Positions 1 through 11,155 of a stretch of DNA of 64,000 nt are shown here, one piece after another. Made by a program: the position numbers and the translations under genes. The notes below the pieces were generated by a model. It ran no database searches, was not told the DNA's origin, and was given only the letters and a program-made list of their open reading frames with translations. This stretch comes from Corynebacterium glucuronolyticum (lineage in GTDB: Bacteria; Actinomycetota; Actinomycetes; Mycobacteriales; Mycobacteriaceae): the NCBI GenBank assembly GCA_022772305.1, contig JALFAQ010000058.1, forward strand, positions 1 to 64,000. Reading direction: 5' to 3'. Each line of letters opens with the position of its first letter. The stretch's first letter is position 1.

Positions 1-49
1 GTGTGGGTGATGAGGATCACCCTTGACACGTAGGCCTGGGGTTTTGGTT

Positions 50-1660
50 GATATTGGGTTAAAAAGGGTGCACTAAGAGGGTATTTTGTGGGGGTGGTCG
101 GTAGGATGATTTTGTGAGTCCGTATATCCGCACGGTAAAAACCGGGTCCGGGGCGCGTGCCGTGCAGGTGGTTCATTCTAAAAAGCACGGGTCTAAGAAG
201 ATTACCCATGTTGGTTCTGCCCACACTGACCGCGAATATGCCCTTTTGAAGGCGCAGGCGCAGCGGATTATCGATGGGGACCAAATGTCCCTAGACCTAG
301 GGGTAGTCGCATCTGAGGATGCGGGTGTGGGAAGCGAGAATAATCCTGTTCCTGTCACAGCGGAACGGGCAGCAATCCTGTTGGACTGCATTGATACCTG
401 TTTCGATCGGATCGGTCTTGATGTGGCCTGTGGTGGGGATACTGTCTTTCGGGATTTGGTGCGCGCCCGGATTATCCATCCAGGATCCAAACTGGAATCA
501 ATTGAAACACTGGCAGACGTCGGGGTGGCATCAGCAGGATATGCAACAATCAAAAGAAAACTTCCGGAGTATGCCACCGATGGTTTCCGGGAGATCATCA
601 CCCAAGCTCTTGCAACTCATGCGGGTATCGGGCCGGGATCGTTTCTCCTCTACGATGTCACCACCTTGTACTTCGAAACTGACACACCTGATGATCTCCG
701 CAAACCAGGATTTTCCAAAGAACGCCGTGTGGAGCCACAAATCCTTGTAGGTCTTTTAACCGACTCCACGGGTTTCCCACTGTCGGTGGGTGCGTTTGAG
801 GGAAACAAAGCTTAAAACGCATACGATGTTGCCGATGATCCGGCGGATGCAGGAGGCCTACCGACTTTCTGATGTCACTGTTGTTGCTGATGCGGGCATG
901 TTTTCTGCAGCGAATAAGAAAGCCATTGTGGATAGTGGGTTGCACTACATCTTGTCGGTGAAAACCCCGAACCTTCCCGAAGTGATCGCCGAATGGAAGA
1001 AGGATAATCCCGGTGAAGAGTATGAGCACGGGCAAGTGTGGCGCCAACCATCGTTTACCGATGGGCGCAAAAGTGGTGCCCCGGATTCAGTGACGTTCTA
1101 CCACTACTCACGTGATCGAGCCAGACGAACACTAAGGGGTATTAACGAGCAACTGGGCAAAGCTAAACGGGCAGTCGCCGGCGAAACAAGTATTAAGCGT
1201 AATAAGTATGTGGATCTGAAAGCCCCGAACAAGAAAGTCAACTACACCCTTGCTAAAAAACACCAGGATCTTGCCGGTATCAAAGGGTATGAAACAGACC
1301 TGGTGACGATGCCTGCCGAGGATGTGATTACGTATTATCGTAGGTTGATTAATGTAGAGCGGTCGTTTCGGATGAAGAAATCGGATCTGAAAGCCCGCCC
1401 CATATTTCATCGCACCGAGGACTCCATCAACGCCCACATCACCATCGTCACCGCAGCACTCGCTGTCGCCCACGAGATGGTCGAGCACTCCGGCATGTCA
1501 CTAAAGAAACTGGTAAGAACGCTACGCCGCTACCGAAGCTTCGAACTAGAAGTCAACGGACAAACAATCCACGCCACCGTCCCACTACCCGACAACATCA
1601 AAACCCTCGTCAACACCATCCTCCACCCACCAAGGGGGCACTAAAATGAGCCAACTCAGG
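50..1660 (+). mobile_element. Insertion sequence, IS1634-like; approximate boundaries
   Basis: Transposase plus abrupt truncation of an ABC ATPase reading frame at ~1655-1665 on its right side. Terminal inverted repeats not convincingly identified by eye. Confidence 0.6.
114..1644 (+). pseudogene. IS1634-family-like (IS4 superfamily) transposase, split into two ORFs (114..815 and 790..1644) by a frameshift near nt 800
   Basis: ORF1 (MSPYIRTVKTGSGARAVQVVHSKKHGSKKITHVGSAHTDREY...) and ORF2 (...VADAGMFSAANKKAI...YYRRLINVERSFRMKKSDLKARPIFHRTEDSINAHI...) together read as one IS1634-type transposase; GNKA-stop at ~815 and continuation in the +1 frame at aaaacgcatacg. Confidence 0.85.
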
Positions 1661-1824
1661 TTTGAAGGGATGTACACCTGCGAGAGAGGTGAGGAGCGTG
1701 GACTTCCCAGATCCATTGGGGCCAACCAATCCGATGATGGTTGGTGCCTCGGCGGTGAAAGACACATCCGTGAGTACGGTGTGGTGCCCGAAACCGGTTG
1801 TCACATTCTTTACGTCCAGCATTA
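1655..1824 (-). pseudogene. FecE/BtuD-type ABC transporter ATP-binding protein, N-terminal fragment truncated by the IS
   Basis: MLDVKNVTTGFGHHTVLTDVSFTAEAPTIIGLVGPNGSGKSTLLTSLAGVHPF (Walker A), then non-homologous sequence at the IS edge. Confidence 0.8.
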
Positions 1825-2839
1825 GCGCTTCCTCTGCAGAATGATAAAGAAAGCAGGTACACCGATGAGCACCGTAATCACACCCACAGGTAACTCTTGT
1901 GGGGCAAACAGGGCACGGGCGATCACATCGGCAACCACCAGCGAAAATGGCACTGAGGAGAGCAGAGAGAGGAATGAGAGTGGCATGTCGAGGTCCATTG
2001 AGGATCCGGATCGCGTGCGGGACGATGAGACCGACGAAGCCGATGGCACCAACGGAGGCGACAGTAGTGGCGGTCATAAGGGACACGGCTATGAGAACCG
2101 TACATCGAAGCGCAACGACTGGAATACCCATGGTCTGCGCGGTGGCATCGCCAAGCGACAGGGCATCGAGGTAACGCGACAATGCCCGCAAAACAGTGAA
2201 TCCGAGTATTCCAATGATCGCAACGGCCCCTAAAGTGTGCCAGCGTGCGGCGCTGAGCACACCGAGGAGCCAGAACATAATCCCGCGGGTAGACTCCGCG
2301 TTCCCGCTTGCCGTAACAATAAGGGATGTCAGGGACTGAAAGAGGAAGCCGATGAGCACACCTGTAAGCACTACCCGAGTGGCATCTGCAGCGCTCTTTT
2401 GGAGCAAAAGGATGAGCATGAAGAAGGAAATCAGTGCGCCGACTGCGGCACCAATAATAATCCCATACTGCCAAGTAGAGAAAAGGATTGCTACGACGGC
2501 ACCTGTAGAGGCGCATGAAGAAATGCCGAGTAAGTAAGGTTCGGCGAGGTCGTTATGTGTAATTGCCTGCATGACAACACCGCACACGGCGAGAATCGCG
2601 CCGACGAAAGCAGCCATAAGAATTCGTGGAATGCGAAGCTCAGTGAGAATGGAAGCACGCAGGGGTGATGGGGTGGGTAGTGCTGGGTCGATAAAACCAC
2701 GCAACTCGCCAAAGCTCATCGAACTCGATCCGACGGTGAGCGATGCAACCATTGCAACAGCGAGGATAGCGATGCCCGCTACTGCCACGGCGATTGTCCT
2801 TCGGGGCGAGACGGTGCGATGGTCTATAGTTATAACCAC
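1825..2839 (-). pseudogene. FecCD/BtuC-family ABC transporter permease, frameshifted near nt 1940
   Basis: MVITIDHRTVSPRR...LRIPRILMAAFVGAILAVCGVVMQAITHNDLAEPYLLGIS... typical FecCD; true C-terminus VADVIARALFAPQELPVGVITVLIGVPAFFIILQRKR is in another frame (ORF 1822..2052). Confidence 0.85.
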
Positions 2840-2844
2840 TGGCG

Positions 2845-3738
2845 TTACCTAGCAAGTTTTACGCCAAGGTCGCCGTCGAGTGCAGCAGAGATGGCCTCAA
2901 CCACCTCGTGGGAGCGCGCGGATGCGGAGGTTGCGACACCAGGGACGATGACGTAGGAGCCGTTCTTTACTGCTTTCATCTCCTTTGTGCCAGGAGTATT
3001 TTCAAGACCTTGAGCTTTTTCTTCCCATTTGTCTCCGGGCTTACCGCGCTTGGGGAGGTCTGCCAAAATGATGACATCTGGGTCTGCTTCCGCGACGGCT
3101 TCCCGGGAAACTTGTGGCCACTCCTCAGTGAGACTGCCAAAGACATTTGTCATCCCGGAGCTCTCGCCCATTTCCGTTACGATAGACGGCCCACCGGCGA
3201 CGTAGGGGGAACCGCCAATGGAGGAGTACAGGAGCATGAAAGTTGTCCCTTGCGGAGCTTTCACTGCCTTTCCCAAGGCCTTGTTTTGCGTGTCAATGAG
3301 TTTTTGGGCCTCTTTCTCGCGCCCGAAGATCTCACCGAGTTCCGTGAGATCCTTTTAAATCAGTTGGAAACGAGTTTTGCCGATGTTGTCGCCGTAGTCC
3401 GGGCACTCTGTGTTGGAATTGTGGGTGCCTACGCCCAGGCGCTGCCACTCCTCTCGGGAGCCTGCGGCATTTGGGGTCCAGCTGTCTTTGAAGGGGCTCA
3501 CGATCATGTCTGTGTCAACGTCTCGGAGTTGTTCTGAATTTGACACAGTAGATGAAAGCTCAGTGAGCTCATCTAGGGTGAAACCCTCAGGTGGGGAGTC
3601 TTTCTGGTGGCTATAGCCGGCGATCGGGTCTTTGGCACCGAGGAGCAGAAGGGTTTCGGTGGAGCCTTGCTCCATTGTGGTAGCTCGCTGAACAGGTGCG
3701 GAAACCGTAGTTGTGAAGCCACAGTTGTCGATAGTCAC
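2845..3738 (-). pseudogene. Periplasmic-binding (FecB/BtuF-type) lipoprotein of the same transporter, interrupted by an in-frame TAA at 3355-3357
   Basis: ORFs 3355..3738 and 2845..3276 are in the same frame; translation across the stop reads RFQLI*KDLTELGEIFGREKEAQKLIDTQNKALGKAVK. An upstream LAAC lipobox-like stretch (~3800) is readable in the same frame. Confidence 0.8.
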
Positions 3739-4141
3739 GGTGTGTGTTGTGACTGTGTCATTCTGTGTTAAAGGTGTCTCTGACTGATAGGATGGGTCGC
3801 TACCACATGCGGCGAGTGAAAGGCTTACAGTAACGGCGACTAGAGCTGCTGGGAAATGGTGGTGCTCGGGGGGTTCCCGCGGTGCCGATATAAAATCAAT
3901 GAACTATTTGATTAAAAGATAGTCAATCTTGCTAAATATATCAAATAAAGGTGGTAAGCAGCCTTTCTGACGCTATATGTCCGAACAGAAGGCCAAAAGG
4001 TTCCATTGCTATCGGTGTGTGTTTTGCAGCTAGTTTCGCCGAAGTTAGCATGTGTTGGGGGTGGCGAACGTGGCGGGAAGATCGCTAGTCAATGCGGGCA
4101 GCCACGGGCGGGGTAACATATGACGGTGTTATTTAAAGTCA

Positions 4142-4810
4142 TTGGAAGCTATTGAAGAAGGGGTGCGGCCCGTGTCGCGTACGTTTAACTGTTTGGATGA
4201 AAAGACTAGGGAAGTGGGCCTCAGCTCGGCAACAGACGCGGTGGAGGCCGGTCGCCTCGTTGTTATTCCGACTGACACGGTGTACGGGGTCGGCTGTAAC
4301 GCTTTCAACCCGGAGGCTGTAAACAGGCTTCTACAGGCTAAGCACCGCGGCCCGGACATGCCGGTGCCTGTGCTAGTGGGAAGCTGGGATACTGTCCGGG
4401 GCCTGTCGCGGGACTATACGCGCCAGATGAATGTCCTCATCGAAGCTTTCTGGCCGGGTGGTTTGTCCATCGTTGTCCCGCAAGCACCGAGCTTAACGTG
4501 GAATTTAGGCGACGCAAATGGTTCCGTTATGCTACGCATGCCACTGCAAAAGCTGGCGATCGAGCTGCTTCAGAAGACCGGCCCGATGGCCGTCTCCTCA
4601 GCAAATATCTCCGGCCAGCCACCGGCACTTAACGCGAAGGAAGCAGAAGAGCAGCTCGGCAATTCCGTCAGCGTCTACCTCGAGGGCGGGCAGGCAGAGA
4701 TCGGTACTCCCTCTACCATTATCGACCTTACTCAGGCGACACCGACGATCCTGCGCGAGGGTGCAATCCCCAGCGAGAAGATCTTCGAGGTGCTCAAAGC
4801 CCAGACCTAG
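4142..4810 (+). CDS. L-threonylcarbamoyladenylate synthase (Sua5/YciO/YrdC family)
   Basis: AGRLVVIPTDTVYGVGCNAFNPEAVNRLLQAKHRG...SSANISGQPP motif set. Confidence 0.93.
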   Translation: MEAIEEGVRPVSRTFNCLDEKTREVGLSSATDAVEAGRLVVIPTDTVYGVGCNAFNPEAVNRLLQAKHRGPDMPVPVLVGSWDTVRGLSRDYTRQMNVLIEAFWPGGLSIVVPQAPSLTWNLGDANGSVMLRMPLQKLAIELLQKTGPMAVSSANISGQPPALNAKEAEEQLGNSVSVYLEGGQAEIGTPSTIIDLTQATPTILREGAIPSEKIFEVLKAQT

Positions 4811-4959
4811 GAAGACAACTCGCTTATCCCCGGTGCGTAAATATGTACGGGGACGGTGAGAACGTGCGTCGAAAAGCACACACCCGTTCTGACATGCGCG
4901 GTGACCAGACCGAAGAGGGCTAGGATAATGCCCACAACAACAGCGACGACAGGAGACGC

Positions 4960-6090
4960 GTGGGAACAGCAGGCGTAGGCGTACCGCTTCGAGAACTCGG
5001 AGTGGTCCTCCTTACTGCGCTTGTTTTTACATACCTCACCACGGGCATCGTGCGATCCCTGGTCATCCGCTCCGGGCACCTGTCTGAGATTCGTGAGCGC
5101 GATGTCCACACGATACGCAAGCCACAACTTGGTGGCCTGGCGATGTTCACTAGCTTCCTCATAGCGGTCTACCTTGCCCAACAACTACCGGCGCTGACGC
5201 GTGGGTTTCGTCCCATCACACCGGAAATGGATGCGTTACTGTTAGCTTCCGCCATTATTGTGCTCGTCGGTGTGATCGATGACTTATATGAACTCGATGC
5301 GTTGAGCAAACTCGTTGGACAGGTTGCGGCGGCACTCGTTATGAGCCTAATGGGGCTGCGGTGGTCCATTTTGTACCTCCCCATCGGCGACGGAACAACA
5401 CTCGTTCTCGACAGCGCCCAGTCGACCATTCTCACCACCCTGTTCGCCGTCGCACTCATGAACGCGATCAACTTCATCGACGGCATTGACGGGCTGGCCT
5501 CCGGGGTCGGGATGATTTCCGGTCTGGCCACACTCGCCTTTGCGCTGTCCATCCTCCATGACCAAGGTGGCGCTGTTGCCGCCTATCCGCCGGCCATCAT
5601 TGCTGCGGGACTTGTGGGCATGTGCGCGGGGTTTCTCCCACACAACTTCGCCCCCTCCAGAATCTTCATGGGGGACACCGGGGCGATGTTCATCGGCCTG
5701 CTGTTGGCAGCGGCCTCGACCTCGGCATCGGGAAAGATTAACATGAGCCTCTACGGCACGGCGGATTTCATCGCCTCAATGAGTCCACTTTTTGTTGTCC
5801 TCGCCAGCGTTTTCATTCCGATGCTCGACCTCATCATGGCGGTCACCCGCCGGTTGGCGCGGGGGCAGTCACCTTTTACTGCTGACCGCAAACATCTCCA
5901 TCACCGGCTTCTGCGCATGGGGCACAGCCAGAAGCAGGTTGTCCTCGTGCTGTACACCTGGGTGGGGGTTGTGGCCTTTGGCGCTGTGGGATTTACCATC
6001 TTCCCACCTCTGTGGGCCCTCATCATGCTGGCAATCGCAGTTGCCTTCGCTATCTGGTACACCGTGCGTCCGGCTGGGTTACACTTTTGA
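4960..6090 (+). CDS. wecA: MraY/WecA-like UDP-GlcNAc:undecaprenyl/decaprenyl-phosphate GlcNAc-1-phosphate transferase
   Basis: RKPQLGGLAMF, GVIDDLYELDALSK, NAINFIDGIDGLASG, FMGDTGAMFIGLLLA, DRKHLHHRLLRMGHS; multi-TM. Confidence 0.9.
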   Translation: MGTAGVGVPLRELGVVLLTALVFTYLTTGIVRSLVIRSGHLSEIRERDVHTIRKPQLGGLAMFTSFLIAVYLAQQLPALTRGFRPITPEMDALLLASAIIVLVGVIDDLYELDALSKLVGQVAAALVMSLMGLRWSILYLPIGDGTTLVLDSAQSTILTTLFAVALMNAINFIDGIDGLASGVGMISGLATLAFALSILHDQGGAVAAYPPAIIAAGLVGMCAGFLPHNFAPSRIFMGDTGAMFIGLLLAAASTSASGKINMSLYGTADFIASMSPLFVVLASVFIPMLDLIMAVTRRLARGQSPFTADRKHLHHRLLRMGHSQKQVVLVLYTWVGVVAFGAVGFTIFPPLWALIMLAIAVAFAIWYTVRPAGLHF

Positions 6091-6093
6091 CCT

Positions 6094-6597
6094 GTGACCG
6101 ATTACACGCATAAAACACCAGAAGATGTAACCAACAACACCTCCGCCGGGTGGAACGCGACGGATGCGGCCACGGATCCCAACAACAAGAAGAGTCCGTA
6201 CACAGACCAGGCGCGTCCGCTCCAGCGTGCACTTCGCTACGGGGCACTTGGTCTCTGCGTCGTAGCCGTGGCCTCTCTTGCTGGCTGGTGGTTCGCCGCT
6301 GGTGAACCCGGACTGTACGGGGCAGGAATCGGGGTGGCCATCGGTGGCGGATTCATCCTCATTACCGTGGCACTAGCCCTAGCCACAGCGAACTCCACAC
6401 CTACGATGACGGCCGCAGTTGTGCTCGGAGGGTGGCTTGTGAAACTTGTGGCTCTTATTGTGATTATGGCCCTTATTAAGGATCTCACGTTCTACAGTCA
6501 CAGTGCGCTATTTCTCACAGTTGTACTGGCGTTAATTGTGGTTTTGGCCGCTGAAACTTGGGGAATTATTAGTTCAAAGACCACTTATGTTTCGTGA
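6094..6597 (+). CDS. AtpI-like membrane protein upstream of ATP synthase operon
   Basis: Four hydrophobic segments, GTG start, position between wecA and atpB. Confidence 0.65.
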   Translation: MTDYTHKTPEDVTNNTSAGWNATDAATDPNNKKSPYTDQARPLQRALRYGALGLCVVAVASLAGWWFAAGEPGLYGAGIGVAIGGGFILITVALALATANSTPTMTAAVVLGGWLVKLVALIVIMALIKDLTFYSHSALFLTVVLALIVVLAAETWGIISSKTTYVS

Positions 6598-6813
6598 CCT
6601 AAAACCGAACGGGGTCAATATGGGGGTAGGCACGTTAAATCTAAATCTCCGCACTGATAAAGTACAGACAAGGTAGCAATACCTTTCAGTTGCTGTGCCG
6701 ATGTGCGTTGGAATCCGCAGTAGCTGAAGTAATAATTCAGACGTCCATCGCGCCGCTCGCCTCACAGCGGTATATGAACACGGGAGAGAACGCTGAGCGT
6801 TACATATTTGTCC

Positions 6814-7626
6814 ATGAAGGGCGAGTTTCACGCCCCGGACTTGTTTCATGAATTTTTCCCGGGTTTCGTAGATGGCAACGGTGAAGCTCACAACCTCTGG
6901 TTGTCCGATTTCGCCGGAGGCCTATTCGCACTAGACCGTCTGATGTTTGTCCGACTGCTTTGTGTGGTCGCGATCATCGTTTTCTTTGTCCTTGCTATGC
7001 GGAACCCCAAAAAGGTTCCGGGCAAGTTCCAGTCAATGGCAGAAATGCTTCTTGACTTCGTCAGAATTCACATCGCTGAAGATATCCTCGGCAAGAAGGA
7101 AGGTCGGCGGTTCCTGCCGCTCATCACGACCATCTTCATGCTGGCCCTCTTCATGAACCTTCCATCGGTGATCCCGTTCCTCAACATTTCACCTAACGCG
7201 CGCATTGGTATGCCGCTGGTGATGGCGTTGATGGGCTACATCGCCATGATCTATGCGGGTGCTAAGCGCTATGGCTTCTTCAAATTCCTGAAGAGCTCCG
7301 TCGTGGTGCCGAACATCCCATGGTTCCTCCACATCCTCGTGGTGCCGATCGAATTCTTCTCCACCTTCATCCTCCGCCCCGCGACGCTGGCCGTTCGTCT
7401 TATGGCCAACATGCTGTCCGGCCACTTGATCTTGGTTCTGCTGTTCAGCGCAACCAACTTCTTCTTCTGGCAGTTCAACGGGTGGATGGCTGTTTCTGGA
7501 CTGACGCTGATTGCCGCGGTCGCATTCACGCTGTTCGAGCTCCTGGTCATCTTCCTGCAGGCATACATTTTTGCTCTGCTGACGGCCGTGTACATCGAAC
7601 TGTCGCTGCATGCGGACGAACACTAA
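6814..7626 (+). CDS. atpB: ATP synthase F0 subunit a
   Basis: FSTFILRPATLAVRLMANMLSGHLILVLL...LQAYIFALLTAVYIELSLH. Confidence 0.97.
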   Translation: MKGEFHAPDLFHEFFPGFVDGNGEAHNLWLSDFAGGLFALDRLMFVRLLCVVAIIVFFVLAMRNPKKVPGKFQSMAEMLLDFVRIHIAEDILGKKEGRRFLPLITTIFMLALFMNLPSVIPFLNISPNARIGMPLVMALMGYIAMIYAGAKRYGFFKFLKSSVVVPNIPWFLHILVVPIEFFSTFILRPATLAVRLMANMLSGHLILVLLFSATNFFFWQFNGWMAVSGLTLIAAVAFTLFELLVIFLQAYIFALLTAVYIELSLHADEH

Positions 7627-7709
7627 ACGGTTCTTAACTGAATACGACACCCTGTAAATTACACAATTTCCGCTGGGCGTAGGGAACGAAAATACGCCTG
7701 GCACATTAA

Positions 7710-7970
<261 letters not shown>

Positions 7971-7994
7971 TAGAACAGAAGGTTACGCAACACC

Positions 7995-8582
7995 ATGAAG
8001 AACGTTTTATATCTCGCAGCGGAGGCACCGTCCGCAGGGGATCCAGGTTCGCACCTGCCCCTGACGGATCAGATTAGTGTCCTCCTGCCGGCGCCGTATG
8101 ACATCTTCTGGTCTCTTATCGCGTTTCTGGTAATCCTCTTCGTATTCTGGAAGTTTGTACTCCCGAAGTTCCAGGAAGTCCTATCGGAGCGCGAGGATTT
8201 GATCAAGGGTGGCATCCAACGCGCAGAGGCTGCACAGGCCGAAGCTAAGCAGGCGCTGGAGAAGTACAACAGTCAACTGGCTGAGGCCCGTGCCGAGGCA
8301 CAGCAGATCCGCGAAGAGGCTCGCGAACGCGGCGAGCAGATCAAGGCGGAAATGCGTGCGCAGGCAGCCGAAGAGTCCAACCGCATCATCGAAGCAGGGG
8401 AGAAGCAGCTTGCCGCACAGCGCGAGCAGGTTGTCTCCGAGCTGCGCCGCGACATGGGGCGCAACTCCGTCGACCTCGCCGAGCGCCTACTCGGACACCA
8501 ACTGTCCGACGATCTGACTCGCTCCGGTACGATCGACAAGTTCCTTGCAGACCTCGATGACGTATCCACAGTAAGGAAGTGA
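7995..8582 (+). CDS. atpF: ATP synthase F0 subunit b
   Basis: N-terminal TM then long charged helix; operon position. Confidence 0.95.
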   Translation: MKNVLYLAAEAPSAGDPGSHLPLTDQISVLLPAPYDIFWSLIAFLVILFVFWKFVLPKFQEVLSEREDLIKGGIQRAEAAQAEAKQALEKYNSQLAEARAEAQQIREEARERGEQIKAEMRAQAAEESNRIIEAGEKQLAAQREQVVSELRRDMGRNSVDLAERLLGHQLSDDLTRSGTIDKFLADLDDVSTVRK

Positions 8583-8587
8583 GCGGT

Positions 8588-9406
8588 ATGCACGCAGCTA
8601 GCCGCGAGGCGCTGACTACGGTCACCGAGTCGCTCAGGGGCCACCTTGAGCAGGGCGGTCAGCTGGTCGCGCGCGCCGCACAAACCGGTACTGAACTCTT
8701 CAATGTCGTAGAGATTTTGGACGATAACCGCACGCTCCGCGTCGCGCTGGCCAACTCCGCCACCTCGGCGGAAGCTCGCCAGGGTCTCGCACGGAACCTG
8801 CTTGCGGACAAGATCTCTAAATCCACGCTCAATGTCCTGCTCGACGCAGTGGCACAGACGTGGTCGACAGCCGGAGAGTTCCGTAAAGGACTCATCCTTC
8901 TCGGCCGTCGCGCCCTGTTTATAGGGGCAGAGGCAGAAGGCAACCTGGTCCAGGTGGAAGACGAGCTGTCTAGGCTAAGTCGCATCCTCCGTGACAATCC
9001 TGAGCTGACCCGCCTGGTCGGCGATAAGAAGACCGAACCGGCACGTCGTCGCGAGCTCCTCGCGAATGTGCTTTACGGCAAGGTCACGCACACAACCGAA
9101 GCACTCGTGCTGCAGGTTGTTGGGCGGATCGAGAAGGATCCCATCACGGATTGCAGTGCACTTGCGGAGCAGGCAGCCGCTATGCGTGGGCAGCATATTG
9201 CTCGCGTTCAGACGGCCCGCGAACTTTCTCCGGAGCAGCGCAATGCTCTGGCAGAAAAGCTTGCCCGCATTTACGGTCACGAGATGTCCATTCACACCGA
9301 GGTTGACACCAGCCTCCTCGGTGGCATGGTCATTCGCGTTGGTGACGAAGTCATCGACGGCAGCACAGCAGGTAAACTGCGTCGTCTGCGCGTGAACCTC
9401 GGCTAA
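8588..9406 (+). CDS. atpH: ATP synthase F1 subunit delta
   Basis: C-terminal [30 protein letters not shown]; operon position. Confidence 0.95.
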   Translation: MHAASREALTTVTESLRGHLEQGGQLVARAAQTGTELFNVVEILDDNRTLRVALANSATSAEARQGLARNLLADKISKSTLNVLLDAVAQTWSTAGEFRKGLILLGRRALFIGAEAEGNLVQVEDELSRLSRILRDNPELTRLVGDKKTEPARRRELLANVLYGKVTHTTEALVLQVVGRIEKDPITDCSALAEQAAAMRGQHIARVQTARELSPEQRNALAEKLARIYGHEMSIHTEVDTSLLGGMVIRVGDEVIDGSTAGKLRRLRVNLG

Positions 9407-9459
9407 TTAGAGAATTGATAAACAAATTTGCTGGAAGCTACTACGAGAGCAGGAAGAAC

Positions 9460-11109
9460 ATGGCGGAGCTGACGATCTCCTCCGATGAGATCCGTAGCGC
9501 GATTGAGAACTACACCTCGAGCTACTCGCCGGGTGCGACCCGCGAGGAGGTCGGGCAGGTTATTTCGGCTGCAGACGGCATTGCCCAGGTTTCTGGACTA
9601 CCTTCTGTTATGTCGAACGAGCTGCTTGAGTTCCCGAATGGCGTTATCGGCGTGGCCCAGAACCTCGACACCGATTCCATCGGCGTTGTGATCTTGGGCG
9701 ACTTCGAGATCTTGAAGGAAGGCGACGAAGTTAAAAGGACCGGAGAGGTTCTCTCCATCCCGGTCGGGGATAATTTCCTCGGTCGCGTTATTAACCCCCT
9801 GGGGCAGCCGATTGATGCCCTGGGCGATATCGAGGCGGAAGAAAACCGCGCACTCGAGCTGCAGGCACCGTCCGTGCTGCAGCGCCAGCCAGTGGAAGAA
9901 CCACTGCAGACTGGTATGAAAGCAATCGATGCAATGACCCCGATTGGCCGTGGCCAGCGCCAGCTGATCATTGGCGACCGCAAGACCGGTAAGACCGCGA
10001 TCTGCATCGACACTATCTTGAACCAGAAGGCCAACTGGGAATCCGGCGACGAGACCAAGCAGGTCCGCTGCATTTACGTTGCCATTGGCCAGAAGGGATC
10101 CACCATCGCCGGTGTGCGTCGCACGCTGGAAGAGCACGGTGCCCTGGAGTACACCACGATCGTGGCTGCTCCAGCATCGGATTCCGCAGGTTTCAAGTGG
10201 CTCGCCCCCTTCTCTGGTGCCGCCCTGGGTCAGCACTGGATGTACAAGGGTAACCACGTCCTCATCATTTACGATGATCTGACCAAGCAGGCTGAGGCCT
10301 ACCGCGCCATTTCCCTGCTGTTGCGTCGCCCGCCGGGCCGTGAGGCTTACCCCGGCGACGTGTTCTACCTCCATTCTCGTCTGCTGGAGCGCGCTGCAAA
10401 GCTCTCCGACGACATGGGTGCCGGCTCGATGACGGCTCTGCCGATCATTGAGACGAAGGCCAACGATGTCTCCGCCTTCATTCCGACCAACGTCATTTCC
10501 ATTACGGATGGCCAGGTCTTCCTTGAGTCTGACCTGTTCAACCAGGGCGTTCGCCCGGCCGTCAACGTCGGTGTGTCCGTCTCCCGTGTGGGTGGCGCTG
10601 CACAGACCAAGGGTATGAAGAAGGTTTCCGGTAACCTCCGTCTTGACCTCGCTGCCTACCGCGATCTGGAAGCATTCGCCGCATTCGCTTCCGACCTGGA
10701 CGCTGCTTCCAAGAAGCAGCTGGCCCGTGGTGAGCGTCTGGTTGAGCTGCTGAAGCAGAAGGAGAACAACCCGATGGCGGTTGAGGATCAGATGGTCTCC
10801 ATCTGGCTCGCCTCCAACGGTCACCTCGACGACGTTCCCGTTGAGGACATTCGTCGCTTCGAAGCTGAGATGCTCGAGTACATGCACCAGAACGCTGCAG
10901 ATGTCTACGAGCAGATCGACGGTGGCGTTCCGCTGTCCGACGATTCTCAGCAGGCACTCGTTGCTAAGACGACGGACTTCAAGCTCCAGTTCCAGACCAC
11001 CGACGGCACGCCGGTGATCAACGAGCCTCCGGTCGACCCTTTGAAGGAAGAGGACCTGAAGAAGAACACCATCACTGTTTCTCGCAAGACGGCGAAGCAG
11101 GACAAGTAA
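9460..11109 (+). CDS. atpA: ATP synthase F1 subunit alpha
   Basis: [25 protein letters not shown]...[22 protein letters not shown] at 9460 preferred over the ORF-track start. Confidence 0.97.
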   Translation: MAELTISSDEIRSAIENYTSSYSPGATREEVGQVISAADGIAQVSGLPSVMSNELLEFPNGVIGVAQNLDTDSIGVVILGDFEILKEGDEVKRTGEVLSIPVGDNFLGRVINPLGQPIDALGDIEAEENRALELQAPSVLQRQPVEEPLQTGMKAIDAMTPIGRGQRQLIIGDRKTGKTAICIDTILNQKANWESGDETKQVRCIYVAIGQKGSTIAGVRRTLEEHGALEYTTIVAAPASDSAGFKWLAPFSGAALGQHWMYKGNHVLIIYDDLTKQAEAYRAISLLLRRPPGREAYPGDVFYLHSRLLERAAKLSDDMGAGSMTALPIIETKANDVSAFIPTNVISITDGQVFLESDLFNQGVRPAVNVGVSVSRVGGAAQTKGMKKVSGNLRLDLAAYRDLEAFAAFASDLDAASKKQLARGERLVELLKQKENNPMAVEDQMVSIWLASNGHLDDVPVEDIRRFEAEMLEYMHQNAADVYEQIDGGVPLSDDSQQALVAKTTDFKLQFQTTDGTPVINEPPVDPLKEEDLKKNTITVSRKTAKQDK

Positions 11110-11155
11110 TTCTTCACACAAGGTTCTTTAAGACAGAAAGGAGGCGACTGGACAC

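Noticed and set aside
9598-11121. 507-aa minus-strand ORF opposite atpA
   Set aside because: Shadow ORF of a strongly biased high-GC gene; atpA on the plus strand is unambiguous.
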